A DNA stretch of 27,761 nt. It comes from Pseudomonadota bacterium. Lineage in GTDB: Bacteria; Pseudomonadota; Gammaproteobacteria; Xanthomonadales; Xanthomonadaceae. The notes below the pieces were generated by a model, which did not search any database, was not told the DNA's origin, and worked only from the letters and a program-made list of their open reading frames with translations. The stretch covers positions 1 to 27,761 of the forward strand of contig JAEWJB010000036.1 in NCBI GenBank assembly GCA_023386795.1. The letters are read 5' to 3'. Positions 6,966-15,199 of the stretch are shown in pieces. Both the position numbers and the translations under genes were made by a program. Numbering within the stretch: the stretch's first letter is position 1; every line of letters begins with the position of its first letter.

Positions 6966-8774
6966 ATGTCCATCGATTCGATGCGGAATATCCGCAACTT
7001 CTCCATCATCGCCCACGTCGACCACGGCAAGTCCACGCTGGCCGATCGCATCATCCAGCTCTGCGGTGGCCTTGAAGCCCGCGAGATGGAAGCGCAGGTG
7101 CTCGACTCGAACCCGATCGAGCGCGAACGCGGCATCACCATCAAGGCCCAGTCGGTCTCGTTGCCCTACAAGGCGAAGGACGGCCAGGTCTACCACCTGA
7201 ACTTCATCGACACCCCCGGCCACGTCGACTTCTCCTATGAAGTCAGCCGCTCGCTGGCCGCCTGCGAAGGCGCGCTGCTGGTGGTCGACGCCGCCCAGGG
7301 CGTGGAGGCGCAGTCGGTGGCCAACTGCTACACCGCGGTGGAGCAGGGCCTGGAAGTGGTGCCGGTGCTGAACAAGATCGACCTGCCGACCGCCGATACC
7401 GAGCGGGCCAAGGCCGAGATCGAGGCGGTGATCGGCATCGATGCCAGCGACGCGGTGGCGGTCAGCGCCAAGACCGGCCTGAACGTGCAGGACGTGCTCG
7501 AGGCGATCGTCCACCGCATCCCGCCGCCGGTGCCGCGCGACACCGACAAGCTGCAGGCGCTGATCATCGACTCCTGGTTCGACAACTACCTGGGCGTGGT
7601 CTCGCTGGTGCGCGTCATGCAGGGCGAGATCAAGCCCGGCGACAAGCTGCTGGTGATGTCCACCGGCCGCACCCACCAGGTCGACGCGGTCGGCGTGTTC
7701 ACCCCCAAGCGCAAGCCGCTGGGCAAGCTGTCGGCCGGCGAAGTGGGCTGGGTGACCGCCTCGATCAAGGACGTCCATGGTGCCCCGGTCGGCGACACCC
7801 TGACCCTGGCCGCCGATCCGGCCAGCAAGCCGCTGCCCGGCTTCCAGGAAATGCAGCCGCGCGTGTTCGCCGGCCTGTTCCCGGTCGATGCCGAGGACTA
7901 CCCGGACCTGCGCGAGGCGCTGGACAAGCTGCGCCTGAACGACGCGGCGCTGCGCTTCGAGCCGGAAAGCTCCGAGGCGATGGGCTTCGGCTTCCGCTGC
8001 GGCTTCCTCGGCATGCTGCACATGGAAATCGTGCAGGAGCGGCTGGAGCGCGAATACAACCTGGATCTGATCACCACCGCGCCGACGGTGATCTACGAGG
8101 TGCTCAAGACCGACGGCACCATCGTCATGATGGACAACCCGGCCAAGCTGCCGCCGGTGAACTACGTCGATGAAATCCGCGAGCCGATCATCCGCGCCAA
8201 CATCCTCACCCCCGAGGAATACATCGGCAACATCATCAAGCTGTGCGAGGAGAAGCGCGGCAGCCAGCTCGGCATCAACTACATGGGCAGCCAGGTGCAG
8301 ATCAGCTACGAGCTGCCGATGGCCGAGGTGGTACTGGACTTCTTCGACAAGCTCAAGTCGGTCAGCCGTGGCTATGCGTCGCTGGACTACAGCTTCGTGC
8401 GCTTCGAGGCCGGTCCGTTCGTGCGCGTGGACGTGCTGATCAACGGCGACAAGGTCGATGCCCTGTCGCTGATCGCCCACCGCAGCCACGCCGACCGGCG
8501 CGGCCGCGAGCTGTGCGACAAGATGAAGGACCTGATTCCCAGGCAGATGTTCGACGTGGCCATCCAGGCCGCGATCGGCTCGCAGATCATCGCCCGCACC
8601 ACGGTCAAGGCCATGCGCAAGAACGTGCTGGCCAAATGCTATGGTGGCGACGTTTCGCGCAAGAAGAAACTGCTGGAGAAGCAGAAGGAAGGCAAGAAGC
8701 GCATGAAGCAGGTCGGCCGCGTGGAAATCCCGCAGGAAGCCTTCCTGGCCGTCCTGCAGATGGACAACAAGTAA
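6966..8774 (+). CDS. lepA: Elongation factor 4 (LepA)
   Basis: LepA/EF4 is a ribosome-associated translational GTPase linked to back-translocation and 30S biogenesis. The 602-residue length matches the family. G1 is AHVDHGKS (16-23), followed by the switch I segment ERERGITI, G3 DTPGHVDF and G4 NKID. The LepA-specific C-terminal domain is present, ending in the basic segment GGDVSRKKKLLEKQKEGKKR. The start could be the ATG at 6966 or the in-frame ATG at 6981 (MRNIRNF); neither has a clear ribosome-binding site, and I keep the first because no other evidence excludes it. The gene leads lepA-lepB-DUF4845-rnc-era-recO. Confidence 0.97.
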   Translation: MSIDSMRNIRNFSIIAHVDHGKSTLADRIIQLCGGLEAREMEAQVLDSNPIERERGITIKAQSVSLPYKAKDGQVYHLNFIDTPGHVDFSYEVSRSLAACEGALLVVDAAQGVEAQSVANCYTAVEQGLEVVPVLNKIDLPTADTERAKAEIEAVIGIDASDAVAVSAKTGLNVQDVLEAIVHRIPPPVPRDTDKLQALIIDSWFDNYLGVVSLVRVMQGEIKPGDKLLVMSTGRTHQVDAVGVFTPKRKPLGKLSAGEVGWVTASIKDVHGAPVGDTLTLAADPASKPLPGFQEMQPRVFAGLFPVDAEDYPDLREALDKLRLNDAALRFEPESSEAMGFGFRCGFLGMLHMEIVQERLEREYNLDLITTAPTVIYEVLKTDGTIVMMDNPAKLPPVNYVDEIREPIIRANILTPEEYIGNIIKLCEEKRGSQLGINYMGSQVQISYELPMAEVVLDFFDKLKSVSRGYASLDYSFVRFEAGPFVRVDVLINGDKVDALSLIAHRSHADRRGRELCDKMKDLIPRQMFDVAIQAAIGSQIIARTTVKAMRKNVLAKCYGGDVSRKKKLLEKQKEGKKRMKQVGRVEIPQEAFLAVLQMDNK

Positions 8775-8792
8775 ACCCGCAAAGGAACACGC

Positions 8793-9593
8793 ATGAAATG
8801 GTTTGAGATCGCGCTGGTCGTGCTGACGCTGGGCTCGGGCCTGGTGTGGCTGCTGGACAAGCTGTTCCTGGCCAAGCGACGCGCCGCGCGCGCCAGCCTG
8901 CTCGACAGCGAGCCGGTGATCATCGAGTACTCGCGCGCCTTCTTCCCCGTGCTGGCGGTGGTGCTGATCCTGCGCAGCTTCATCGCCGAGCCGTACAAGA
9001 TCCCGTCCAGCTCGATGATGCCCAACCTGCTGATCGGCGATTTCATCCTGGTCAACAAGTTCGCCTACGGCCTGCGCCTGCCCATCACCAACACCAAGTT
9101 CGTGCCGGTGGGCGAGCCCAAGCGCGGCGACGTGGTGGTGTTCAAGCCGCCGCACGCCCCGGACGAGAACTGGATCAAGCGCATCGTCGGCCTGCCGGGC
9201 GACCGCATCGGCTTCCACGGCGACACCCTGTACATCAACGGCGAGCCGATGCAGTACGAGGTCAAGGGCGAGTACGTCGGCAAGGGCCGCGGCGCGGAGA
9301 TGACCGGCGCCACGCTGCTGCGGGAGGACCTGCCGGGCCGCCCGCACACCGTGCTGGAGCTGATCGGGCGTTCCAACGCCGCCGGCCAGGGCGACTGGGT
9401 GGTGCCCCCGGGGCAGTATTTCGTGATGGGCGACAATCGCGATAATAGCGAGGACAGCCGGTTCTGGACCCAGACGCATTTCCTGCCCGAGCAGAACCTG
9501 CGTGGCAAGGCGTTCGGAATCTGGCTCAATTGCGAGGGGTGGTTCTGCAAGGGGAGTTTCGATCCGTCGCGGATCGGGACAGGTATCCAGTAA
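8793..9593 (+). CDS. lepB: Signal peptidase I
   Basis: This 266-residue inner-membrane enzyme removes signal peptides from secreted proteins. The ATG follows AAAGGA by 6 nt and begins 18 nt after lepA. Two membrane segments lie at about residues 4-22 and 48-62. The catalytic serine is Ser74 in IPSSSMMP and the general-base lysine is Lys129 in NWIKRIVGLPGDR, the Ser/Lys dyad of family S26. Box E reads MGDNRDNSEDSRFW at 212-225. It is shorter than the E. coli enzyme (324) but typical for this group. Coupling to lepA is a long-known gene order. Confidence 0.96.
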   Translation: MKWFEIALVVLTLGSGLVWLLDKLFLAKRRAARASLLDSEPVIIEYSRAFFPVLAVVLILRSFIAEPYKIPSSSMMPNLLIGDFILVNKFAYGLRLPITNTKFVPVGEPKRGDVVVFKPPHAPDENWIKRIVGLPGDRIGFHGDTLYINGEPMQYEVKGEYVGKGRGAEMTGATLLREDLPGRPHTVLELIGRSNAAGQGDWVVPPGQYFVMGDNRDNSEDSRFWTQTHFLPEQNLRGKAFGIWLNCEGWFCKGSFDPSRIGTGIQ

Positions 9594-9626
9594 TCCAATA
9601 CGCGTGGCGTAGCTAGGGGAGTAGCG

Positions 9627-10007
9627 ATGAAGCGCAATCAGAACGGAATGACGCTGCTGTCATTCATCGTGGTGTTGGCGGTGGTCGGTTTTGCCCTGTA
9701 CATCGGCATGAAGCTGTTCCCGATGTACCAGGAGTTCTATTCGGTGAAGGAAGCCATGAAAGGCGTGGCCAACGAACCGGGCAGCGGCGACATGGACCCG
9801 GGCCGGGCGAAGGACCTGTTCTTCCGCCGGCTGTACATCAACTACTCGGAAAACGTGAAGAAGGACGACGTGACGTTCGAACGCGTGGGCAACGGTTGGC
9901 GCATGAACGTGAACTACGAAGTGCGCCGCCCGCTGGTCGGCAACCTCGACGTGGTCGGCAACTTCAGTGCCAGCCAGGACCTGACCCGTAGTGGTATCAG
10001 CGAGTAA
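9627..10007 (+). CDS. DUF4845-type membrane protein between lepB and rnc
   Basis: This 126-residue protein matches my memory of the DUF4845 family, often found between lepB and rnc in gammaproteobacteria; its function is not known. The start follows AGGGGAG by 5 nt. The N terminus NQNGMTLLSFIVVLAVVGFALYIG is one hydrophobic helix preceded by charged residues and resembles a type IV pilin or pseudopilin leader (G followed by MTLL), but the usual Glu at position +5 of the mature pilin is absent. The remaining roughly 90 residues are soluble and probably periplasmic. Its 3' end overlaps rnc by 17 nt, so the two are probably translated together. A role in processing or secretion is only inference. 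Confidence 0.85.
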   Translation: MKRNQNGMTLLSFIVVLAVVGFALYIGMKLFPMYQEFYSVKEAMKGVANEPGSGDMDPGRAKDLFFRRLYINYSENVKKDDVTFERVGNGWRMNVNYEVRRPLVGNLDVVGNFSASQDLTRSGISE

Positions 10008-10677
10008 AACTCCGCAGCGCGGCGACCGGATCGGCCATGTGTTCGCCGATCCCTCGCTGCTGGCGCAGGCGCTGACGCATCGCAGCGCCGGCGCGCCGCA
10101 CAACGAACGGCTCGAATTCCTCGGCGACGGCGTGGTCAACCTGCTGGTCGCCGAGGCGTTGTATCTGCGCTGGCCCAAGGCCGACGAAGGCGCGCTGACA
10201 CGCGCCCGCGCCGAACTGGTGCGCGAAGCGGCGCTGGCGGTGATCGGCCGCACGCTGGAGCTGGGCGAGCGGCTCACGCTGGGTCCGGGCGAGATGAAGT
10301 CCGGGGGCCATCGCCGCGATTCGATCCTGGCCGACGCCGTGGAGGCCGTCGTCGCGGCCATCTACCTGGACGCCGGCTTCGAGGCGTGCCGCGCCGCGGT
10401 GCTGCCGTGGTTCGAATCGGCGCTGGCCGCGCTGCCGGTCGGCAAGCCGGAGAAGGACGCCAAGACCCGCCTGCAGGAGTGGCTGCAGGCCCGGCAGCGG
10501 CCGCTGCCGGTGTATGAACTCGTTTCCGAAAGTGGCGACGACCACGCCAAGCATTTCCAGGTACGCTGCATCCTGTCCGAGCCGGCGCTGCGCGCCGAGG
10601 GCGAGGGCGGGTCGCGGCGCCTGGCCGAACAGCAGGCCGCCGCCGCGGTGCTGCGCCAACTGGATCCAGGCAAGTGA
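9991..10677 (+). CDS. rnc: Ribonuclease III
   Basis: RNase III cleaves double-stranded RNA in rRNA maturation and mRNA turnover. The 228-residue protein has the signature NERLEFLGD with Glu42 and Asp46, and the second acidic pair Asp115/Glu118 in DAVEAVVAAIYLD. The residue after the signature Asp is Gly where Ser is usual (GDGVVN); the metal ligands are intact. A double-stranded-RNA-binding domain covers about 154-226 (DAKTRLQEWLQARQ through GGSRRLAEQQAAAAVL). The GTG start lies inside the DUF4845 gene. The stop overlaps the era start (GTGA), giving coupled expression with Era, as in other bacteria. Confidence 0.96.
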   Translation: MVSASKTPQRGDRIGHVFADPSLLAQALTHRSAGAPHNERLEFLGDGVVNLLVAEALYLRWPKADEGALTRARAELVREAALAVIGRTLELGERLTLGPGEMKSGGHRRDSILADAVEAVVAAIYLDAGFEACRAAVLPWFESALAALPVGKPEKDAKTRLQEWLQARQRPLPVYELVSESGDDHAKHFQVRCILSEPALRAEGEGGSRRLAEQQAAAAVLRQLDPGK

Positions 10678-11582
10678 GCGAATCAACCTCCTACCGCAGC
10701 GGCAGCGTGGCCGTCATTGGCCGCCCCAACGTGGGCAAGTCGACCCTGACCAACGCGCTGGTCGGCGCCAAGGTCAGCATCGTCTCCAACCGTCCGCAGA
10801 CCACCCGCCATCGCCTGCTCGGCATTGCCAGCTTCCCGCAGGGGCAGATCGTGCTCGTCGACACGCCCGGGCTGCACCGTGAGCAGGGCAAGTTCAAGGC
10901 CTCGGCCATGAGCCGGGTCATGAACCGCGCCGCGCGCGGTTCGCTGGAGGACGTGGACGCCGCGGTGCTGGTCATCGAGGCCGGGCGCTGGGACGAGGAG
11001 GACACGCTGGCCTACAACGTGCTCAGCGACGCGGGCATCCCGGTGGTGCTGATCGTCAACAAGGTCGACCGCCTGAAGGACAAGTCCGCGCTGCTGCCGT
11101 TCCTGGCCGAAGTCAGCCAGGGCCGCAGTTTCGCCGCCGTGCATCCGGTGTCCGCGCTCAAGCGCAAGGGCCTGGAAGCCCTGACCAAGGATTTGCTGGG
11201 CCTGTTGCCCGAGCAGCCGCCGATGTTCGGCGAGGACGAGATCACCGACCGCAGCCAGCGTTTCCTCGCCGGCGAACTGGTCCGCGAGCAGCTCATGCGC
11301 CAGCTCGGCGAGGAACTGCCGTATGCGACCACCGTGGAGATCGAGCGCTTCGCCGAGGATGGCAACCTGCTGCGCATCGGTGCGGTGATCTGGGTGGAGC
11401 GCGAGGGCCAGAAGGCGATCGTGATCGGCAAGGGCGGCACCCGCCTGAAAGAGATCGGCGCCAAGGCCCGCCAGCAGATGGAGCGCCTGTTCGGCGCCAA
11501 GGTCTTCCTGGAAACCTGGGTGCGCGTGCGCGAGGGCTGGTCGGACGACGAGGCCGCGCTCAAGGCGTTCGGCTACGAATGA
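10674..11582 (+). CDS. era: GTPase Era
   Basis: Era is an essential GTPase that binds 16S rRNA and supports 30S assembly. The 302-residue protein has G1 GRPNVGKS (16-23), G3 DTPG (63-66) and G4 NKVD (129-132), then a C-terminal KH domain with AIVIGKGGTRLKEIG. The start is the GTG that overlaps the rnc stop. Its neighbours rnc and recO are the usual ones; recO begins 38 nt downstream. Confidence 0.97.
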   Translation: MSESTSYRSGSVAVIGRPNVGKSTLTNALVGAKVSIVSNRPQTTRHRLLGIASFPQGQIVLVDTPGLHREQGKFKASAMSRVMNRAARGSLEDVDAAVLVIEAGRWDEEDTLAYNVLSDAGIPVVLIVNKVDRLKDKSALLPFLAEVSQGRSFAAVHPVSALKRKGLEALTKDLLGLLPEQPPMFGEDEITDRSQRFLAGELVREQLMRQLGEELPYATTVEIERFAEDGNLLRIGAVIWVEREGQKAIVIGKGGTRLKEIGAKARQQMERLFGAKVFLETWVRVREGWSDDEAALKAFGYE

Positions 11583-11620
11583 GCCTGGCCGCGCAGCCGC
11601 GCGCGGCCTGAGGCGGGCGC

Positions 11621-12340
11621 ATGCGCCTGGAAGATGAAACCGGCTTCGTCCTGCATGCGCGGCACTGGCGCGAGACCAGCCTGCTGGTCGAGGTGCTGAC
11701 CCGGCAGCACGGCCGCGTGGGCCTGTTGGCGCGTGGTGTGCAGGGCGAACGCAAGCAGGCGCTGCGCGCCGCGTTGCAACCGTTGCAGTCGATCCGCTTC
11801 AGTGCGGTGCAGCGCGGGGAACTGGCGCAGCTGCGAGCGGCCGAGGCGGAAGACGCCGCCCCCCGGTTGCAGGGTGATGCGATGCTCGCGGCGTTCTATC
11901 TCAACGAACTGGTGCTGCGCCTGGCGCCGCGGCATGACCCGCTCCCCGAACTGCACACCGCCTACGCCCGCGTGCGCGAACGCCTGCGCGCCGCCGAACC
12001 GCTGGCCTGGAGCCTGCGCCGTTTCGAGCGTGATCTGCTCGACGCACTCGGCGTGGGGTTCGACCTCGAACATGACGTGGACGGCCAGCCGATCAACCCG
12101 GCCGCGCGCTACCAGCTCGACCCGCTGGAAGGCGCGCGACGACTGCTCAGCGACCGCGGCGCGGGTGAGCGCAACGCCACCGCCACCGGGCGCGGGCTGC
12201 TGGCACTGGCCCGCGACGAAGCGCCCGATCCGCTCGATCTGCCCGGGCTGCGCCTGGGCCTGCGTGCCGTGTTGTTGCACCACCTCGGGGGCCGCGGGCT
12301 GAAAGCCTGGGACATGCTGCGCGACCTGTCGCCGCGCTGA
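11621..12340 (+). CDS. recO: DNA repair protein RecO
   Basis: RecO helps load RecA onto SSB-coated single-stranded DNA in the RecFOR pathway. This 239-residue protein has the N-terminal OB-fold segment FVLHARHWRETSLLVEVLTRQHGRVGLLARGV (about 8-39) and the helical C-terminal domain. The ATG follows GAGGCGG by 4 nt. It is last in the lepA-recO block and converges with the receiver-Hpt gene with only 3 nt between stop codons. The frequent next gene in other gammaproteobacteria, pdxJ, is absent here. Confidence 0.93.
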   Translation: MRLEDETGFVLHARHWRETSLLVEVLTRQHGRVGLLARGVQGERKQALRAALQPLQSIRFSAVQRGELAQLRAAEAEDAAPRLQGDAMLAAFYLNELVLRLAPRHDPLPELHTAYARVRERLRAAEPLAWSLRRFERDLLDALGVGFDLEHDVDGQPINPAARYQLDPLEGARRLLSDRGAGERNATATGRGLLALARDEAPDPLDLPGLRLGLRAVLLHHLGGRGLKAWDMLRDLSPR

Positions 12341-12343
12341 GAC

Positions 12344-13051
12344 TCAATGCAGCAAGGCAGCGACGGCGTCGTGGAAATGATGACGCGCGTCCGACGAACG
12401 CGGGTTCCCGCGCAGTTCCCGCACCGCCTGCGCCAGCCGCGCCGCGCCCACGAAGCCGCAGCTGGCCTGAAGCCGGTGCAGGTGGCTGCGCAGGGTGGAT
12501 TCGTCGTCCTGGCGCAGCGCCGAATCCACCGCATCGCGGGTGCCCGGCAATTCGGACAGGAACAGTTCGCGCAGCGCATTGAGGTGATGCTGCTGGCCGT
12601 TGAGCGCGGCCAACGCCGCGTCCTCGTCCCAGTCGCGCTGGATGAGGATGCCGCCCGTGGGCTCGGCGCCGGGGCGCGTGGGCAGCAGCCGGCGCACCTG
12701 CTGTTGCAGCTCGCTCGCCGGCAGCGGCTTGATCAGCACGTTGACGAAGCCGTCGGCGAGCAGGCGCGCGGTGGCGCCCGCATCGGCGGTGTGGGCCAGG
12801 GCCGGGGTGGTCGGGTGCCGCACCCGCAGGCACGTCAGCAACTCGCTGCCACTGCCGTCGGGAAGATGGGCATCGATCAACCACAAGTCGTGGCGCACGT
12901 CACGGGATTGTTCCAGCGCGGTGGCGAGACTGTCGGCACTGTCCAGCCGAAGGGCGAGGGGTTCCAGCGCGGCCTGGAAGAAACCCAGGCTGATCGGGTC
13001 GTCCTCGACCAGCAGGACGCGGGGACGGGGGGGCTCTCGCGACGCCATCAT
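12344..13051 (-). CDS. Receiver-Hpt fusion protein of a phosphorelay
   Basis: This 235-residue soluble protein joins a CheY-like receiver to a histidine phosphotransfer domain. The receiver (about 10-124) has the acidic pocket Glu16-Asp17-Asp18, phospho-acceptor Asp60 (LWLIDAHLPDGSG), Thr88 and Lys108 (VLIKPL). The Hpt domain (about 145-230) has LHRLQASCGFVGAARL with His192 as probable phosphorylation site. No DNA-binding domain exists, so it should relay phosphate rather than regulate transcription itself. The start follows GGAGG by 7 nt; the next codon is also ATG. No kinase gene is adjacent, so it is an orphan, possibly serving a hybrid kinase elsewhere. Domain calls are firm; pathway unknown. 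Confidence 0.9.
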   Translation of the reverse strand: MMASREPPRPRVLLVEDDPISLGFFQAALEPLALRLDSADSLATALEQSRDVRHDLWLIDAHLPDGSGSELLTCLRVRHPTTPALAHTADAGATARLLADGFVNVLIKPLPASELQQQVRRLLPTRPGAEPTGGILIQRDWDEDAALAALNGQQHHLNALRELFLSELPGTRDAVDSALRQDDESTLRSHLHRLQASCGFVGAARLAQAVRELRGNPRSSDARHHFHDAVAALLH

Positions 13052-13100
13052 CTTGCTGCCTCCATGTCAGCACACCGCAGCGACATCCTGCGGCGGGGTG

Positions 13101-13129
13101 AGTTTGCCTGCCTTTCCAGCAAACGACAA
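13101..13129 (-). promoter_or_regulatory. Putative promoter of the receiver-Hpt gene
   Basis: On the minus strand TTGTCG (13129-13124) and CAAACT (13106-13101) are separated by exactly 17 nt, about 50 nt upstream of the gene. The -10 is a poor match (three of six), so this is tentative. Confidence 0.3.
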
Positions 13130-13163
13130 TGAACGGGTGGACCCGGCCACCGCCGGTGTCATC

Positions 13164-13172
13164 TGCCACAAT
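13164..13172 (+). promoter_or_regulatory. Extended -10 promoter candidate for rlmD
   Basis: TGCCACAAT is an extended -10 element 32 nt before the chosen rlmD start, which would give a short leader of roughly 25 nt. The same TGC-NAYAAT pattern occurs before lepA and nagZ. Confidence 0.45.
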
Positions 13173-13204
13173 ACGCGCCCTTTTTGCCCGCAGCTTGTCG
13201 CCAC

Positions 13205-14536
13205 GTGGCCAGATCCGGCAGACGCCTCGACCGTACCCCCTTCCAGACCGACATCCTCGACCTCAGCCATGACGGCCGCGGCGTTGCCCGCCGCGAGGGC
13301 GAGGGCGGCAAGGTCACCTTCATCGCCGGCGCCCTGCCCGGCGAAGTGGTGGTGGCTGAACCGACCTCGCGCAGCCGCCACTTCGACGAGGCGGGCACCC
13401 TGGAGGTGCTGCAGGCCTCGCCGGAGCGGGTGACCCCGCGCTGTCCGCATTTCGGCGTCTGTGCCGGCTGCGTGCTGCAGCACCTGGAGGAAGGCCAGCA
13501 GATCGTCGCCAAGGAGCGCGTGCTGATGGACAACCTGCAGCGCATCGGCCACGTCACGCCCGAACGCGTGCTGCCGGCGCTGGTCGGGGCCAACTGGGGC
13601 TACCGCCGCAAGGGCCGGTTCTCGGTGCGCCGGGTGGAGAAGAAGGACAAGACGCTGGTCGGCTTCCGCGAGCAGGACCCGCGCTTCGTGGCCGACCTGT
13701 CGGTCTGCTACACGGTGATCCCGCAGATCGGCGAGAAGATCACCGCGCTGTCGGCGCTGGTGGAAAGCCTGGACGGCAAGCGCGACATCCCGCAGATCGA
13801 GTTCATCGCCGGCGACGATGCCGTGGCGCTGACCGTGCGCCACCTGCAGCCGTTGACCGATGCCGACCAGCAGGCCCTGGTGGCTTTCGCGCAGGCGCAG
13901 GATTTCGCCATCTTCCTGCAGCCCGGCGGCGTGGAATCGGTGCATCCGCTGTGGCCGCAGCACGTGCCGTTGTCGTTCCGCCTGCCGCAGTGGGACGTGG
14001 AACTGGCGTTCCGCCCGCTGGATTTCATCCAGGTCAACGCCACCCTCAACGAGAAGATGATCGACCACGCGCTGCGGCTGCTCGACGCGCAGCCCCAGGA
14101 CCGCGTGCTCGACCTGTTCTGCGGCCTGGGCAACTTCACCCTGCCGCTGGCGCGCGGCGTGCGCGAGGTGGTGGGCGTGGAGGGCGACGCCGGGCTGGTG
14201 GCGCGCGCCAGGGAGAACGCCGAGCGCAATGGCCTGGCCAACGCGCAGTTCTTCGCCGCCGACCTCACCCAGGACCAGCGCCAGGCTGCCTGGATGCGCC
14301 AGGGCTTCGACAAGCTGCTGCTCGATCCGCCGCGCTCGGGTGCCATCGACGTGCTCAAGCAGCTGCCGCTGAAGAAATTCGAACGCATCGTGTACGTCAG
14401 CTGCCACCCGGGCTCGCTGGCACGCGATGCCGGCTTCCTGGTCAACGAACAAGGCTTCAAGCTCAAGGCCGCCGGGGCGATGGACATGTTCCCGCACACC
14501 GCCCACGTGGAAAGCATCGCGCTGTTCGAGCGCTGA
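13205..14536 (+). CDS. rlmD: 23S rRNA (uracil-1939-C5)-methyltransferase
   Basis: RlmD transfers a methyl group from SAM to U1939 of 23S rRNA. From the GTG that opens ARSGRRLDRTPFQ the protein has 443 residues, close to E. coli RlmD (433). An in-frame TTG at 13184 would add 7 residues without homology; neither start has a clear ribosome-binding site. A TRAM-type domain comes first (DLSHDGRGVARREGEGGKVTF). The iron-sulfur ligands are Cys80, Cys86 and Cys89 (CPHFGVCAGC) and Cys168 (DLSVCYTV). The SAM site is VLDLFCGLGNFTLPLA. The catalytic Cys lies in YVSCHPGSLARD, where Asn is more usual than His after Cys. The CYTH gene follows after 9 nt. Confidence 0.93.
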   Translation: MARSGRRLDRTPFQTDILDLSHDGRGVARREGEGGKVTFIAGALPGEVVVAEPTSRSRHFDEAGTLEVLQASPERVTPRCPHFGVCAGCVLQHLEEGQQIVAKERVLMDNLQRIGHVTPERVLPALVGANWGYRRKGRFSVRRVEKKDKTLVGFREQDPRFVADLSVCYTVIPQIGEKITALSALVESLDGKRDIPQIEFIAGDDAVALTVRHLQPLTDADQQALVAFAQAQDFAIFLQPGGVESVHPLWPQHVPLSFRLPQWDVELAFRPLDFIQVNATLNEKMIDHALRLLDAQPQDRVLDLFCGLGNFTLPLARGVREVVGVEGDAGLVARARENAERNGLANAQFFAADLTQDQRQAAWMRQGFDKLLLDPPRSGAIDVLKQLPLKKFERIVYVSCHPGSLARDAGFLVNEQGFKLKAAGAMDMFPHTAHVESIALFER

Positions 14537-14545
14537 GGAACCGCC

Positions 14546-15037
14546 ATGGGTATCGAGATCGAGCGCAAGTTCCTGGTCACCGGCGATGGCTGGCGCGCAG
14601 CCGCGCACGCGGTCTTGCCGATGGCGCAGGGCTATATCAACGACGCCGCAGCGCTGGACAACGGCGCGCAGAAGGCGTCGGTGCGCGTGCGCATCCAGGG
14701 CGATGCGGCGTACCTCAACCTGAAGTCGCGCGAGCCGGGGCACACGCGGCAGGAGTTCGATTACCCGATCCCGGTGGACGATGCGCGCGCCCTGCTGGCG
14801 CTGTGCGTAGGCGGCCTGGTGGACAAGCGCCGCCACCTGGTGCGCCACGGCAACCACTTGTGGGAAGTGGACGAGTTCCTGGGCGAGAACGCCGGGCTGG
14901 TGGTGGCGGAGATCGAACTGGACGACGCCGAGGAAGCGTTCGAGCGGCCGGAATGGCTGGGCGAGGAAGTCACCGACGACGTGCGGTACTACAACCTCGC
15001 ACTGGCGGCGCATCCGTACGGGCGCTGGTCGCGCTGA
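14546..15037 (+). CDS. CYTH-domain protein (triphosphate tunnel metalloenzyme-like)
   Basis: This 163-residue cytoplasmic protein is a small single-domain CYTH protein. The family signature ExExK is at residues 4-8 (EIERK). Alternating charged strands follow, with SVRVRIQGDAAYLNLKSREPG, WEVDEFLGENAGLVVAEIEL and a terminal GEEVTDDVRYYNLALA typical of bacterial members. Related proteins act on inorganic triphosphate or as adenylate cyclase-like enzymes with Mg2+ or Mn2+; substrate here cannot be told from sequence. The ATG follows GAGGA by 6 nt and lies 9 nt after rlmD, so the two are probably one operon. Confidence 0.87.
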   Translation: MGIEIERKFLVTGDGWRAAAHAVLPMAQGYINDAAALDNGAQKASVRVRIQGDAAYLNLKSREPGHTRQEFDYPIPVDDARALLALCVGGLVDKRRHLVRHGNHLWEVDEFLGENAGLVVAEIELDDAEEAFERPEWLGEEVTDDVRYYNLALAAHPYGRWSR

Positions 15038-15107
15038 CCGCTTGCCGGTACGCGCTTTACGGGCTGTTTTTGCCGACGGCGGCTTGCGCTCTTTGTGCTT
15101 GCGCCCT

Positions 15108-15194
15108 TTGTAGGAGGGGCTTCAGCCCCGACTGCATGAATGCCATGCAGGTGCTGCCTGGATCCTGCGGTCGCGGCTGAAGCCGCTCCTACAA
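15108..15194. repeat. Second inverted REP pair (REPIN-like)
   Basis: The left arm at 15108-15132 contains GGGGCTTCAGCCCC; the right arm at 15169-15194 is the inverted copy with GCGGCTGAAGCCGC. A 36-bp spacer separates them. Arms resemble the pair at 1184-1307 in sequence and arrangement: in both, the left arm carries a G-C pair where the right arm carries C-G, so the stem is kept. It lies in the 369-nt gap between the CYTH and FrnE-like genes. Confidence 0.85.
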
Positions 15195-15199
15195 GGAGC

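Noticed and set aside
5178..9479. A 1433-codon open frame on the minus strand across mucD, lepA and lepB
   Set aside because: It lies antisense to three well-identified genes and its translation is His/Gln/Arg/Val/Ala-rich, as expected when high-GC3 coding DNA is read backwards. No domain is recognisable.
13067..15013. A 648-codon minus-strand frame opposite rlmD and the CYTH gene
   Set aside because: Antisense shadow; both plus-strand genes carry intact family motifs.
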